NCBI GenBank assembly: GCA_947685225.1
Contig: CANTUV010000055.1
Location: 9,745,501 to 9,809,500 of the forward strand
Source: Garcia nutans
Lineage: Eukaryota; Streptophyta; Magnoliopsida; Malpighiales; Euphorbiaceae
Length of the DNA: 64,000 nt
Direction of reading: 5' to 3'
The position numbers and the translations under genes were made by a program. This document shows, in pieces, positions 12,000 through 23,817 of the stretch; the first letter of the stretch is position 1; each line of letters begins with the position of its first letter. Below the pieces are notes generated by a model. That model searched no databases. It worked only from the letters and a program-made list of their open reading frames with translations, and was not told the DNA's origin.

Positions 12000-13898
12000 A
12001 AAGCGATGGCAAATTAAAACTTAAAAACAAGATAAAAATAAATGAGTAGAGTAAAAAGAATGAATATAAGAAATTTATAGTAGTTCGGATTTCTCAATCA
12101 TACATCCACTTCTTTAACAACTTATTGTGCTTTTACTATCAATAAGTTTTTTACAATCTCAACTCTAACTTAGTGTTTTCACAAGTTCATACCAAACTTT
12201 TATAAGGTTTGAATAATTTTCTCGCAACCTAATAAATATTTTCTCAGGCTTACTCTAAAATCTAAGTGTTTTAAAACTTACACTCAAACTTATATAATGA
12301 TGTTTAATGCTCATACCCAGTGGCGTAGCCAGGATTTTAGATAAGGGGGGTCCAATTCAACTTAAATACTAAACATTAAAAATATCAAATTATAAAAGAA
12401 ATAAAAAAATTCCAGATTATAAACTACAAAAAAATAATAATTTCAATTTAACTTCATACTACTTTTCTCAAAAAAAAAACTTCATACTACAAAATCAAAT
12501 TAAACATTTCAAATTTATAATGTCCTCAAATATTCAAGTCAATTTCTTAATTCATTATTTTTTAAATTTCAATTCATTTTAGCAAGATAAAAAAATTGCA
12601 ACAAAATAAATATGAGATTAAAAGTAAGTGGTGTACCTATTCTTAACTTGTTGCCGCTGCCTTGCTGGTGCCAATCGGTGAAAGAATGAAATTGAAAAAG
12701 GAAGAAACTGTTATCTGAAAAAAAAAGAAAGAAAAAGGAATTAACGAAGAAGAAACGTGAGAAAGAAGAGAAAGAGTCACAATTAAGTTATTCTTGTTTG
12801 TTTGTAATGGGCAGAGTCATTGACAAATCTTGTTTGTTTGTAATGGGCTTGATTAAAAGGCCCAGTTTTAAAGATTGGAAAAAAAAGGATGAAAAATGTT
12901 GGGAGCGTGGATCGAAGTTGCGTGCTCTCACATAGTAAGGCCAAGCTGTTCCATCTCAACCAATGTAATATTCATTTTCAAATATACCTAAAAAATTTTT
13001 ATTTTTAACTGAGGGGGGAACAGGGCCCCATGGGACCCCCTTTATCTCCGCCTCTGCTCATACCTAACATTCAAAGAATACAAATAGAAATTTTGATGCA
13101 AAGAGATGAAAGTTGTTTATCTTGGCTACATCAATCACATTCCTTCTGAAAATGAAGTTTCTTATGATATTTATAGCTTTCAAGTAATCAAATAGCTGTG
13201 TGAAGTGGGTGCCAACATGTTTGGATCATGTCACCCACTTTAATTATTGTCCAAAATAACTTCATGGTCAGACCACCAATTTCTCGATCCTACTTTCAAA
13301 AGCATGGTCATACTACTGCTGGTCCAGTCGCACTTTTTAAATTTCTAACATCCACTAATTGAGTGAAAGAGTAAAGGTTATGAAATTTAAAATTCATTGC
13401 AATGGTCCGATCGTGAACTTTAATTGTTCGATCGTACTTATGGAGGTATGTCCAAAATATGGGAGTACACTTGGCTCTGAAACTTACTAAAGTTTTTTTA
13501 GAATTTCAGCAAATTGGCTTGGTTATGTTGGCCTAGATGTGGTCCGGTCGAACTTATCATGGTACTCTGAAAAATTGAAAATACTTCTGATCGTGAAAAT
13601 CTATGGAAGTTTTCCTCAAAAATTCAAGCAAAAGTACAGTTAGACTCCAGGTTGGTCCGAGCGGACTTTCTATGGTTCAGTGAAAAATTGAGAGTAATTC
13701 TCCCCATGAATCTTTCTGTGTTAATTACTTGAATTCTTAGCAATGGTTTGGTTAAGCTTCTTCATAGTCCGATCAGACTTTTTGTTCTTTCTCTAAAAAT
13801 TAAATTTTTATAGAATGTAACTTGATATAAACATTAATTATATTTAACTTGATTGTCTAAGATAAAAATCGAGTAAATTAAGCTAAGGTTTTGGCTAA
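12000..13898 (-). mobile_element. Putative LTR-like insertion splitting the repeat block
   Basis: This stretch interrupts the repeat family, which resumes at about 13900 (tattttacaagaccatttct). On the minus strand its right edge begins TGTTAGCCAAAACCTTAGCT, a plausible LTR start. Between about 13260 and 13790 are five or six short imperfect repeats with the pattern ggtccgatcg-nacttt. No coding region was recognised, and the left boundary is approximate with no clear target duplication. A hAT element is nested inside. Confidence 0.35.
12318..13056. mobile_element. Non-autonomous hAT element, 739 bp, with perfect 8-bp TSD
   Basis: The element starts CAGTGGCGTAGCCAGG and ends ctttatctccgcctctg, whose reverse complement is CAGAGGCGGAGATAAAG, so the ends are terminal inverted repeats. 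It is flanked by perfect 8-bp duplications CTCATACC (12310-12317 and 13057-13064), the hAT-superfamily length. G-runs and C-runs sit just inside the ends. There is no transposase, so it depends on an element elsewhere. Confidence 0.88.
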
Positions 13899-15310
13899 CA
13901 TATTTTACAAGACCATTTCTTTCTATAAGCATTGTAATGTTAATTTTATGAAATACTATATGTTTGATAATTTTTTGTATCATTATATAAACATTGTTGT
14001 GCAATATCTAATCAACTGTAAGACATAATATTTTTGCCCTATTTATATATTAGTATGACACAGCCATGTAAAACATTAATACGATCATAATAATAATATA
14101 AGGCCATTTCTTTTTATAAACATTGTCGTGTGAAATATATAAATTCCTATATTTTTTTAGATAGTCCCATGTCATTTTTGACACACATTGTATTAATAAG
14201 TTATACTTGTGCTTATATGTTTCTTCTTCATAATACTATTCTCTTATATACCTATTAGTAAGAGTCGTGTTATTATTCAATAAGTCGTGTTATTCTTGAT
14301 ATATTTGTATTAATATTATTCTCCCATAACTGTAAGTTTAATAAATATACACATTTATTAGAAAATAAATGAGACATGGGGAAGTGTAAATAAATTTAAT
14401 TTGGATTTTGAATGGAAATGAAACTTCGGTAACCAAATTGTGGAATGTAGTGACAATTGTAGATATCTATGACTTTAAATGTAGTAATATATGCTTATTT
14501 GGAAAACAAACTCTAAAACATGGAAATTGCAAATAAAATTGAATTGGAATTTTGAACTCCATAATATAAATGAAATGTCGATTTCCAGAGTATATTTAAT
14601 GCATACATGTTAGCTCTTAACAATATTATTCTCCTATCAGTAAGACAAAGTCGTGTTAATATTCAATACAGCCATATAATATATTAAAAGGCTGTTTCAT
14701 TCTATAAGCACTGTAGTGTTAATTTTATGAAATCCTATATGTTTCATAAATTTCCGTGTCATTATATAAACATTGTCATGCAATATCTAATCAACTGTAA
14801 AACATAATATTTTTCCCCTATTTATATATTAGCATGACACAAACGTTATACTTGTGCTTATTTGTTTGTTCTTCATAATATTGTTTTCCTATATATGTAT
14901 CAGCAAGACAAATGTGTATAAAAATTTAATACGACCATATAATATATTAAAATATTGTTTCTTTCAATAAGCACTGCAATGTTTTTTTCTTTATAAAACT
15001 CTTATTTTTGATATAGTTTCATGTCATTATATAAACATTATCGTGAAATTTTTATTTTAATTGTAAAACATAATATTTTTCCCCTATGTATATATCAGTA
15101 TGACATAATCCCCGTATAAATTATTAATACAGAACTGTTTTGTATCGTGAAAAGTATTATAAGGTCGTTTCTTTCTATATATACTATCGTGTCAAATAAA
15201 TAAATCCTTATATGTTTGATATAGTCCCTATTATTTTTTATACACATTGTCATGAAATATCCAATCAACTGCTTAAACATAATATAATCCTATATTATTT
15301 AAAAATTCAA
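13899..15310. repeat. Diverged repeat block, second array
   Basis: At least four diverged copies of the same motif set as 11290-11970: cattatataaacattgtcgtg, gtaaaacataatatttttcc, tttctataagcattgtaatg and aataatatattaaaa, spaced by a few hundred bases. Non-coding. The arrangement is an old tandem array or a multi-copy element; the family is not one I recognise. Confidence 0.6.
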
Positions 15311-15529
15311 AATAATCATGAATAATATATCAAACTCGCCTTTTAAACTCCATTGCAAATCTTGGCTAAACATTCTGCTTATGTATTACAAATACTCACC
15401 TGCAGATGAATTTCAATTTACATAATCAAAATTTAATGTTTTGCAACAACTAGATTTAGTTTTATTAGATTTTTCTTATAATGACTTTTTCCTTTTATAA
15501 CATATGCGAAGACAGATTGGATTTTGATA

Positions 15530-17052
15530 GGTAGTTCTGTTATGTCCTTGCTTCCCACAATAACTACACTTAGGACATGGTTTCTCTTTCTCAGGGCCGT
15601 CTTAAATATTTAAGGGGCTCTGTTCTTAGAGAAAAACAGAATAAATTAGACCATATTCCTAAAAAAAAGAAAAAAAATTGTAAAACCTACTATTAAAACC
15701 TACTAATAGTAGGCATAAAATCTACTATTAAAAAAAAAATTGGGGCCCTGTGCAAGCCGGGGGCCCTGTGCAGTAGCCCACTTTGCACAGGGCCTTCACC
15801 GGCCCTGCTCTTTCTCTATGGATGGAATCCTCCATTTTCTCCTCCGACCAGTAGACATATGGACATTCGGAGGATTCAACATACTATTCAAAAGATAATC
15901 TAGTAATATCCAATCAAATGTGTGAGACATTAAATTAATGACCCACGAGAATAATAATGATGACAAAAATCATAAACGTCATGGTTTTCATTTATGGCAA
16001 CCACCATCACATGCATACAAGGAAGTTGATCCAATTAAAACTTCCTATAGGTGCATGTCAGCAGGGATAGATCAATACAATAATTCATACCATTATCCTT
16101 TACCTCGCATTCGCCGTCATTAGCCGGTTGTACTTGGAATTCAAGTAAGAAATGGGAATGGTTCAAAATGTAAATAAAATAAAATATAATGCACGATAAC
16201 AATTTATTTCAATCGGATCATTCATTTCCATAATTTCTTCTCAATGTCCGATGACATCCTTATTGTGCACAATTTTGCTTTCTTCCGACGATCGCAAAAC
16301 CATTTTGCAACATCAACTGCAGCTGATCAACAAATGGAGTTATCGAAAGCTCAATTGCCTTCAATAGTGCTAAATGTATAGATTTTGAAATATTTATCAT
16401 CGTGATGTCGTATCACCTTGTAAGAGAATATGCACAAGTCCACCTGTCAAAACCAACTTCTTCTAAATATTGTTTGGCTCCGGGAAGAATAGCACACAAT
16501 GTGCCAAAAAAAAGCTTCTTAAATTCATCTAATATGCATTCTTTTACTGTTCAAAAGTAACATTTATCCTTCTTTGATGCACGTCCACACCTGGCCTTCA
16601 AGTTGGTTGGAAGATGATAAATGCACAAACTATAGAATGCATTTAAAAAAACCTCAGTCACTATCTTGTTAATGCTGTAGGCCCTGTCAGAAATAATTAC
16701 AAGGCCAAGTCTTTCACCAAAAGTTTACTTTAACTTCAAAAGAAATCATGTTCATAACGCATCATTCTCGGAATCTCCAACTCCAAAAGGACACCGGAAA
16801 AATTTGCTAGTTGACATCATGACACGCAACTTAGAAGGCGTGAAGTTTCTTGAATCACATGATTGTTGCAGGAACACTCTCTAAATAAGCATTCACAATT
16901 TCCATAATAATGGGAATAAAAGATTCTTTCCATATACCAATTACCCTCCTTGAGTGATTCTTTTGGGAGAATAACATAAGATTGTTCGCTTTAGTCTTAC
17001 TAGGATTCTGTTGAAGTTTTTCCAATTTTACCCGAAATAGACTATCCATTAG
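15530..17052 (-). pseudogene. Degenerate MULE (Mutator-like) transposase
   Basis: Minus-strand pieces in MULE order. At about 16560-16850: GVGDSENDAS, then LGLVIISDRAYSINKIVTEV and LCIYHLPTNLKARCG, the DDE-type catalytic core region (VDSEND, ISDR and HL-N landmarks). At about 15940-16070: a SWIM-type zinc finger with LPCMHV and DVYDFCHHYY. At about 15540-15580 and 15816-15850: a basic stretch and a CX2CX4HX4 knuckle (CSYCGKQGHNRTTY) whose last Cys is Tyr. The first SWIM Cys pair is also altered (TCTY), and several stops and frameshifts break the frame. Such proteins cut and paste Mutator elements; this copy cannot be functional. A small hAT element interrupts it at 15592-15807. I did not find its terminal inverted repeats. 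Confidence 0.75.
15592..15807. mobile_element. hAT-type MITE, 216 bp, with perfect 8-bp TSD
   Basis: Starts CAGGGCCGTC and ends ACCGGCCCTG; reverse-complementing the right end gives CAGGGCCGGT. It is flanked by perfect 8-bp duplications CTCTTTCT (15584-15591 and 15808-15815). The inside is short, with duplicated gggccctgtgca segments and no coding capacity. It is inserted in the zinc-knuckle part of the MULE transposase. Confidence 0.9.
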
Positions 17053-17726
17053 GTTTGGAAAAAAAAAATTTTGGAGTTTTTTTTTGGAGTCATTTTACTG
17101 CTTGAGTTTTCCACCTTGCTTTCTTATAGATTCATTACCATGATACTCTTATACCTTAAATACATATAGTATATATATTTTATATATGTATAATATATAT
17201 TTGAGTCACAAAGGTACTACAGTAAATTCAAATAAATACCTTATTTTAAAAAATAAATATTTTATATTTTATAAAGAAAATTCTCTGAAAAAAATTTTGC
17301 TAAAATTTTATCTATAATTTCAATATTTGTAAAATTAATACACACACAACCTGTACAAAATTTTACTTTCAAAAATATTGTTTTACAAATCCAACAATTT
17401 CTCTAATTATCATCAAACACTTCATCCCAAAATCACATTTTCATTAAATATATTCCTAAGTTTTTTTTTTTAATATGACAATGCCCAACATATACTCATA
17501 TATATATAAACATAATACCCCAAATGAGTAGTGTTAATGGTTATTACAAGTCTATAGTACTCAAAACCTTTGATGGCAGAATCGAGTAATCATTATCAAT
17601 ATCTTAGAGTGGATAATTGCGAATTCCAAACATATATTTTAACTTGATATTTGCTCCTACGTTGATATTCAAGTACTCGAGCATGGTTTTCTCCAGTCCC
17701 TTGTAATCACTTTTTCTATACACATA
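17053..17726. other. AT-rich intergenic DNA
   Basis: No gene or recognised element. Contains AT dinucleotide runs (about 17165-17205) and homopolymers. Confidence 0.5.
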
Positions 17727-17734
17727 CATGCACT

Positions 17735-17956
17735 CAGTGGCGGAGCCAGGACCACCGGCAGGGGGGGCTGAAACTGAGGTGCCCCATGGGATTGAGGGAG
17801 CTGAGCTGCTGAGGGGCTGAAGGGGGGGGTGCTGAGGGAGGCTGAAACTGAGGGACTGAGGGGCTGAGGGAGTTGAAGTTCTCATTCTTTTACACCTCCG
17901 GCGCCCGGCAGGGAGGGTCGTCAGCCCCCACACGACCTCACCTGCCTCCGCCCCTG
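17735..17956. mobile_element. GC-rich hAT-type MITE, 222 bp, with perfect 8-bp TSD
   Basis: Starts CAGTGGCGGAGCCAGG and ends CCTGCCTCCGCCCCTG; the reverse complement of the right end is CAGGGGCGGAGGCAGG. Perfect 8-bp duplications CATGCACT flank it (17727-17734 and 17957-17964). The ends match the 739-bp element at 12318, so both probably used the same transposase. The inside has repeated gaggggctga units and is far more GC-rich than its surroundings, producing a long artefact frame on the minus strand. Confidence 0.9.
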
Positions 17957-17964
17957 CATGCACT

Positions 17965-18548
17965 CATATGAACCTCTGACATATTCACAAGTATCTTCAT
18001 CGAGACGTCCACCGTGAGAAATGCAAATAATTATTTTTTGCATTTTCTAAAAATAAACTCCTACATACAAAATCCATGGTTATAAGCAAATATTGAAACT
18101 TATGACTTTCATAAATAAAACCAAAATATAATCTAAAGCTTTTGTATCACAATGACTTTTTCAGAACCAACGTGACAGTTTGCAAATCGTAATATCAACA
18201 TAGGCATTTAACTATAATTACACTGATGTTTTTTTAAAGTTTGTTATTGATGATGTTTAAAATGATTCATCCAAATCTATACAATCATTTTTTTTAAAAC
18301 AAAACAGTATCCATAAAAAAGAATGTGTCTTTTAAATATCATTAGTTAATAAAACTCACAACAACAGATTATTAGACAAATAACTCTAAACCCATGAACA
18401 GGCAAACTAATCTAAAACAATAGGAGCCAATCTATATATTAAATGTATATATAAAAAAGAAATGAATGCAAGTGCGACTGAATATGTAAAGAAATAAATA
18501 CAATTGCTTTGTCAATACATCATTTAAAAACAAAACCAAAATAAATGC
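17965..18548. other. AT-rich intergenic DNA
   Basis: No gene or recognised element between the MITE and the copia target site. Confidence 0.5.
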
Positions 18549-18553
18549 AACAA

Positions 18554-19122
18554 TTTTAGGGAGTTGTAGAACGAGGTATACAATTACAACTGAAGTAGAA
18601 ATGAGAAACAAAATGAAAAATCTCCAAATTAATTGGAGCAAAAAACCACGGGTAAATTGTAGAAGGATTTTATTATAGCAAAAGATTACAATAATTTTTT
18701 TCTAAAATAAGGAGAGCACAATTAACAATACTCTCTCTTATGATAGGAGAAATTAAAAACTCTCTCTCTAATAAAAGGAAAGACAATATTTAGGAGAAAT
18801 CTCACTTTTCTCTCTAAAACTCTCTAATAATTTTTTAGAATGAATTTCAAGTGAACGCTAAATGGTTTATATAGGTTTCAAAAAAATAGGTTGGTAGAAT
18901 TTTGTAAATGGTTAGATACCTCTTTTACCTAAGTTAGACACCTCCATTTTTTACATCCTTTACCTAAGTTAGGTATCTCCATTTTTTACCAAGAATTACC
19001 TAAGTTAGGCACCTCCATATTTGACCTCCTTTACCTAAGTTAGGCACCTCCATTTTTTACTAAGAATTACATAAGTTAGGCACCTCCATTTTTTACTCTA
19101 CAAAAGTAATTTTATTACCACA
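18554..19122 (-). repeat. 3' LTR of the copia element
   Basis: 569 bp. On the minus strand it starts TGTGGTAATAAAATTACTTT at 19122 and ends about 18554, where the usual terminal TG on the plus strand has become TT. It lacks a block of about 28 bp present in the 5' LTR near its inner end. It carries the same tandem cctaagttaggcacctccat units, at about 18905-19095. Confidence 0.9.
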
Positions 19123-19140
19123 TATCTCCCACTTAAAGTT
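19123..19140 (-). other. Polypurine tract of the copia element
   Basis: The minus strand reads AAGTGGGAGATA directly before the 3' LTR, the usual place for second-strand priming in copia elements. Confidence 0.75.
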
Positions 19141-19188
19141 ACTTTTGTAATCCTTATATACTTTCTACACTTGCCATCACCATGCTGC

Positions 19189-22100
19189 TTACGTATCTGC
19201 TAGGCCTAAGGAGGATCAACACCAGATAAATTTTTCATTATTAATTGGCTTTGTTAATATATCTGCTAGGTTATCTTTTGTATGAATTTTTTGTATATCC
19301 ACACTTCCTTCTTCCACCTTCTCACGAATGAAGTGATATTGAACTCGTATGTGTTTTGTCTTCGAATGAAATACTGGATTCTTTGCCAAATGTAAAGCAC
19401 TCTAACTGTCACAAAATAGAACAATCTTCTCTTGTATGTATCTGAGCTCCTCCAGTAGCATTTGCAATCATATTACCTCTTTAGTAGCTTGGGTAGCTGC
19501 AACATATTCTGCCTCCGTTGTAGAAGTAGCCACAATAGATTGCAATTTTGAAACCCAACTTATAACTCCTCCACCAAGAGTAAACACATAACCTGAGGTC
19601 GACTTGCTCTTGTCAAGATCACCTGCATAATCTGAATCAACATAGCCTTTCACAGTAAAGTCTGATTCTCCATAACATAATGCAACATTTGAGGTACCCT
19701 TGACATATCTTAGGAACCTCTTAACAATACTCCAATGCTCTTTACCGGGATTCACCATGTATCGGCTAACCACTCTCACTGCTTATGCAATGTCTGGTCT
19801 TGTACAAATCATAGCAAACATTAAGCTACCCACTACCGATGCATACGGTACTCGAGACATTTATACCATCTCTGCTTCATTACTAGGACTCATACTTGAG
19901 GATAACTTGAAATTAATAGGAAGGGAGGTAGAAATTGACTTACAATCTTGCATGTTGAAGCGCGGCAAGATTTTCTTCAAATAATTTTTCTGAGAAAGCC
20001 ATATCTTCCTATTACTTCTGTCTCGGTAAATTTACATCCTTAGAATCTTGTTTGCTGGTCCCAAGTCCTTCATTTCAAACTCCCTAGCCAACTGTGCCTT
20101 TAAGTCTGCAATACGATATTTGTTGGTGCCTGCTACCAACATATCGTCAACATATAACAATAGAATAATAAAATTACCATCACCAAACCTCTTATAGTAA
20201 ACACAAGGATCTAAACTATGTCTTTTATATCCAAGGCTCATGATAAAGGAATCAAATCTTTTATACCAACATCTTGGCGCCTGTTTGAGACCGTATAGAG
20301 ATTTGTTCAACCTGTAAACCAAGTTCTCTTTTTCTTTTTCTTCAAAACCTTCTGATTGGAGCATGTAGATTTCTTCTTCAAGTTTTCCATGAAGAAATGC
20401 AATTTTCACATCCAATTGCTCTAAGTATAAGTCAAATGTAGCACACATTGCCAGGACTACTGGAACCATTGTGAGTCGAACAACAGGAGAGAATATTTCA
20501 TTGAAGTCTATACCTTCCTTCTAAGCAAATCCTTTAACCACCAATCTAGCACGATACGCTCCACTTGGTTGTTGCCATCTCGTTTGATCTTGTAAACCCA
20601 TTTATTCCCGATGGCCTTTCTTTCTTGTGGTAATGAAACAAGATCCCATGTTTTATTTTTATGAAGAGCTTCAATTTCTTCTTGCATTGCTGTCATCCAC
20701 AAAGAAGCTTCTTGGCCATTTATAGCCTTATAGAAATTTGATGGCTCTCCATCCTCTGTTAATAAACAATATGTGATATTTCCCTCCATGATGTACTCTG
20801 AGTGCCAAGCTGGTTCTCTTCCCTCCCGAGTTCTCCATCGAATTTGTGGAATTTCAAACTCAGCTTGTTCTTGTTCTTCATGTTCTATTGATGCTTCAGA
20901 AGTATTTGAAACTTCTTGTTCTTATTTTTCTTCAACTTGAACTGTAGTAGTCTCTGATTTTTCTTTTGAAGTGCTATCATTATTTTTTTCTTGAACCTTA
21001 CCTTCTACAAATACAACATCCTTATTGATTAGCACCTTGTGGGCAGTGGGATCCCACAGGCGATACCCATTGATTCCATCAATATACCCTAAGAAAATAT
21101 ATTTTCTGGATTTTGGATCCAGCTTTGATGTTTCTTGGGTGTTGTACATAGCATAAACAGGACTTCCGAATGTATGTAAGTGAGAATAATCAGCTGGCTT
21201 ACCAATCCACATCTCAATTGGTGTTTTTCAGACCAATTGCAGTTAATGGTGACCAATTGATCACGTTACAGGCAGTCTTAACTTCTTCTGCCCTAAATGA
21301 CTTAGGCAACCCTGCGGTTTTCAACATTGCTCTTGTCCGTTCTAACAAGGTTCTGTTCATTCGTTCTGCTACTCCATTTTGTTGTGGAGTATATGCCACT
21401 GTTAACTGCCTTTTGATACCTTCTTATTGACAAAAGCTATCAAATTCATCACTAGTATATTCCCCTCCATTATCTGTCCTTAAACACTTGATCTTCTTTT
21501 CAGTTTCAAGCTCAACCCGCGCTTTGAATATTTTGAAAACTGAAAATGCATCTGCCTTATTTTTTATTGGATATACCCAACATCTCTTGGAGTAATCGTC
21601 AATAAAAGACACAAAATATTTTGCTCCTCCTAGGAATAGAATCGGTGCTTGCCAAACATTGGAATGGATTAGTTCTAAGATAGCTTTGCTTCTAGCAGAG
21701 GAACTGCTGAATTTTAATCTGTGCTGCTTACTGGTCACACAATGCTCACAAAAGGGTACTGAAACCTTTTTGAGCCCTAGAAGCAGTTTTTGTTCAGCAA
21801 GAATCTTCAATCCTCGTTCTGACATGTGGCCAAGCTTTCGATGCCACATCATTGCTAATTTTTCTGCTGAACTTGCTAATGCAGTGGATGTTCCTCCTTC
21901 TTGTTGTGTTTCTCCTTTAAGCATGTACAAATTTGCAGCTATCTTTTCCGCTTTCATTATTACAAGAGTGCCTTTAACTATTTTCATGATGTCATCTTGA
22001 ATATGGGTTTTACACTCATTATTATCTAATTGTCCCAAAGACAATAGATTTTTCTTCAAGCCTTTGACATGTCGTACCTCCTAGATGGTGCAAACTGTAC

Positions 22101-23130
22101 CATCATGCATTTTTAATTTGATGGTACCAATACCAGCAATCTTCAAGGCATAATCATTTCCCATAAACATAGATCCTTTGGAGATAGGTTCATATTGATG
22201 GAACCATTCTCTTCGAGGAGTCATATGCCATGTTGCTCCTAAATCCATAAGCCATACATCAATGGATCTTCTTCTGCCTTCATTTACTGTTGTTGCCTCG
22301 CTGTATAAAATTTCACCATCATCTGAGGTGTTTGCTACACAACCCTGAGCATTTGACGACTTAAGACTTTTTCCTTTGGCTTCTCCATTCTTCTTAAGAT
22401 ACCAACACTCCCTTTTATAGTGCCCTTTCTTACCACAATGATGACACTTGACATTCTTCTGACTTTTGAATTTTGATCTACTCTGATTTTGACTCCCACT
22501 GGGGCCACGTTCTATTGATCTTCCTCTTATTACTGTCAAAGCTTCAGCTTGTTGTGAGCCTCCTTGTCTATCTTCTTTGCTTTTGCGCCGATTTTCTTCT
22601 TCAAAAACCGCACCTGCAATATCATCAAAGACTAGAACTTCAATATTGTTAGTTAAGTTGATGATGAGTTGATCATACGAATCAGGTAGACTTTGAAGTA
22701 GAATTTCAGCACGTTCACCCGTCTCTATATTATGCTCCATTGCTGTGAGCTGTGAAAATAAAGTGTTGAGGATGTTGATGTGGTCTGTCACCATAGTTGA
22801 CTCCATCATCCGAAGGGTGTAAAGTTTTCTCCTCAAGAAAATTTTATTGTGCAGTGATTTGACCTCGTACAATTTTGTCAAAGTATCCCATATCTCTTTT
22901 GCTGTCTTTTTCTCTGCTACACTTGATAATACTCCATCAGCTAGTGCTAGGTGCAGATTAGCAATAGCATTGCCATCCATCTCATGCCACTTGCCGTCGT
23001 CAGTGATTTCAGCAAGCCTATCTCCAATTTCCGCCAAGCAGTTATCTTTTTTCAAAACTGCTTTTATTCTCATTTTTCACAATGAGAAATTACTCCCATT
23101 GAACTTCTATATTTCATACTTTGTTGCCAT
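19189..23130 (-). pseudogene. Ty1-copia gag-pol polyprotein, broken by stops
   Basis: The start is the ATG at 23128-23130 (MATKYEI). In-frame stops follow almost at once, TAG at a likely Gln codon and TGA at a likely Trp codon, so the long open piece begins at 23073. Order: Gag with zinc knuckle CHHCGKKGHYKREC; protease region WLMDLGATWHMT, where the catalytic DSGA motif reads DLGA; integrase GAG-pre motif WHRKLGHMSERGLKILAEQK, HCVTSKQHRLKF and core FIDDYSKRCWVY with RTDNGGEY; reverse transcriptase with YVDDMLVAG (19.9-20.8 kb); RNase H with VDSDYAGDLDKSKSTSGYVF and TSTTEAEYVAATQA. The C-terminus TKPINNEKFIWC runs into a TGA. At least six stops or frame changes separate these pieces, so no full polyprotein can be made. 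The element could still move if another copy supplied proteins. Confidence 0.9.
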
Positions 23131-23196
23131 TACTGAATATGCCTCTTTTCCACTAACTTGATTTGACTATAGCACCAAAAATAAATAGGCTATAAA

Positions 23197-23215
23197 TCTG
23201 GTGCTCTGATACCAC
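23197..23215 (-). other. Primer binding site of the copia element (initiator tRNA-Met type)
   Basis: The minus strand reads GTGGTATCAGAGCACCAG immediately inside the 5' LTR end TTCCTAACA. TGGTATCAGAGC is complementary to the 3' end of plant initiator tRNA-Met. Confidence 0.9.
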
Positions 23216-23812
23216 TGTTAGGAAGTTGTAGAACGAGGTATACAATTACAACTGAAGTAGAAATGAGAAATAAAATGAAAACAATGAATTCAAAGTTTTA
23301 CGAGAAAAAATCTCCAAATTAATTGGAGCAAAAAACCACGGGCAAATTGTAGAAGGATTTTATTATAGCAAAAGATTACAACAATTTCTTTCTAAAATAA
23401 GGAGAGCACAATTAACAATACTCTCTCTCATGATAGGAGAAATTAAAAACTCTCTCTCTAATAAAAGAAAAAATAATATTTAGGATAAATCTCACTTTTC
23501 TCTCTAAAACTCTCTAATAATTTTTTGGAATGAATTTCAAGTGAAAGCTAAATGGTTTATATAGGCTTCAAAAAAATGGGTTGGTAGAATTTTGTAAATG
23601 GTTAGGTACCTCTTTTACCTAAGTTAGGCACCTCCATTTTTGACCTCCTTTACCTAAGTTAGGTACCTCCATTTTTTACCAAGAATTACCTAAGTTAGGC
23701 ACCTCCATTATTGACCTTCTTTACCTAAGTTAAGCACCTCCATTTTTTACTAAGAATTACCTAAGTTAGGCACCTCCATTTTTTACTCTACAAAAGTAAT
23801 TTTATTACCACA
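23216..23812 (-). repeat. 5' LTR of the copia element
   Basis: 597 bp, running on the minus strand from TGTGGTAATAAAATTACTTT to CTTCCTAACA. The 5' part (plus strand about 23600-23790) has four or five tandem units containing cctaagttaggcacctccat, separated by alternating spacers (tttgacctccttta or tttttaccaagaatta). A TATA-like ttatataggc region (minus CCTATATAAACC) near 23560 is the likely promoter. Confidence 0.9.
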
Positions 23813-23817
23813 AACAA

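Larger units (their letters stand above)
18554..23812 (-). mobile_element. Full-length Ty1-copia retrotransposon with both LTRs and TSD
   Basis: The element is 5.26 kb on the minus strand and flanked by the 5-bp duplication AACAA (18549-18553 and 23813-23817). The 5' LTR is on the right and the 3' LTR on the left. The PBS and polypurine tract sit in the expected places, and one polyprotein region lies between. By eye the LTRs are very similar, apart from a block of about 28 bp missing from the left LTR and one terminal base change, so the insertion is fairly recent, yet the polyprotein already has stops. Confidence 0.93.

Noticed and set aside
17604..17963. 119-codon minus-strand frame, Pro/Ser-rich
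   Set aside because: It coincides with a GC-rich hAT MITE bounded by an 8-bp duplication and has no recognisable domain.
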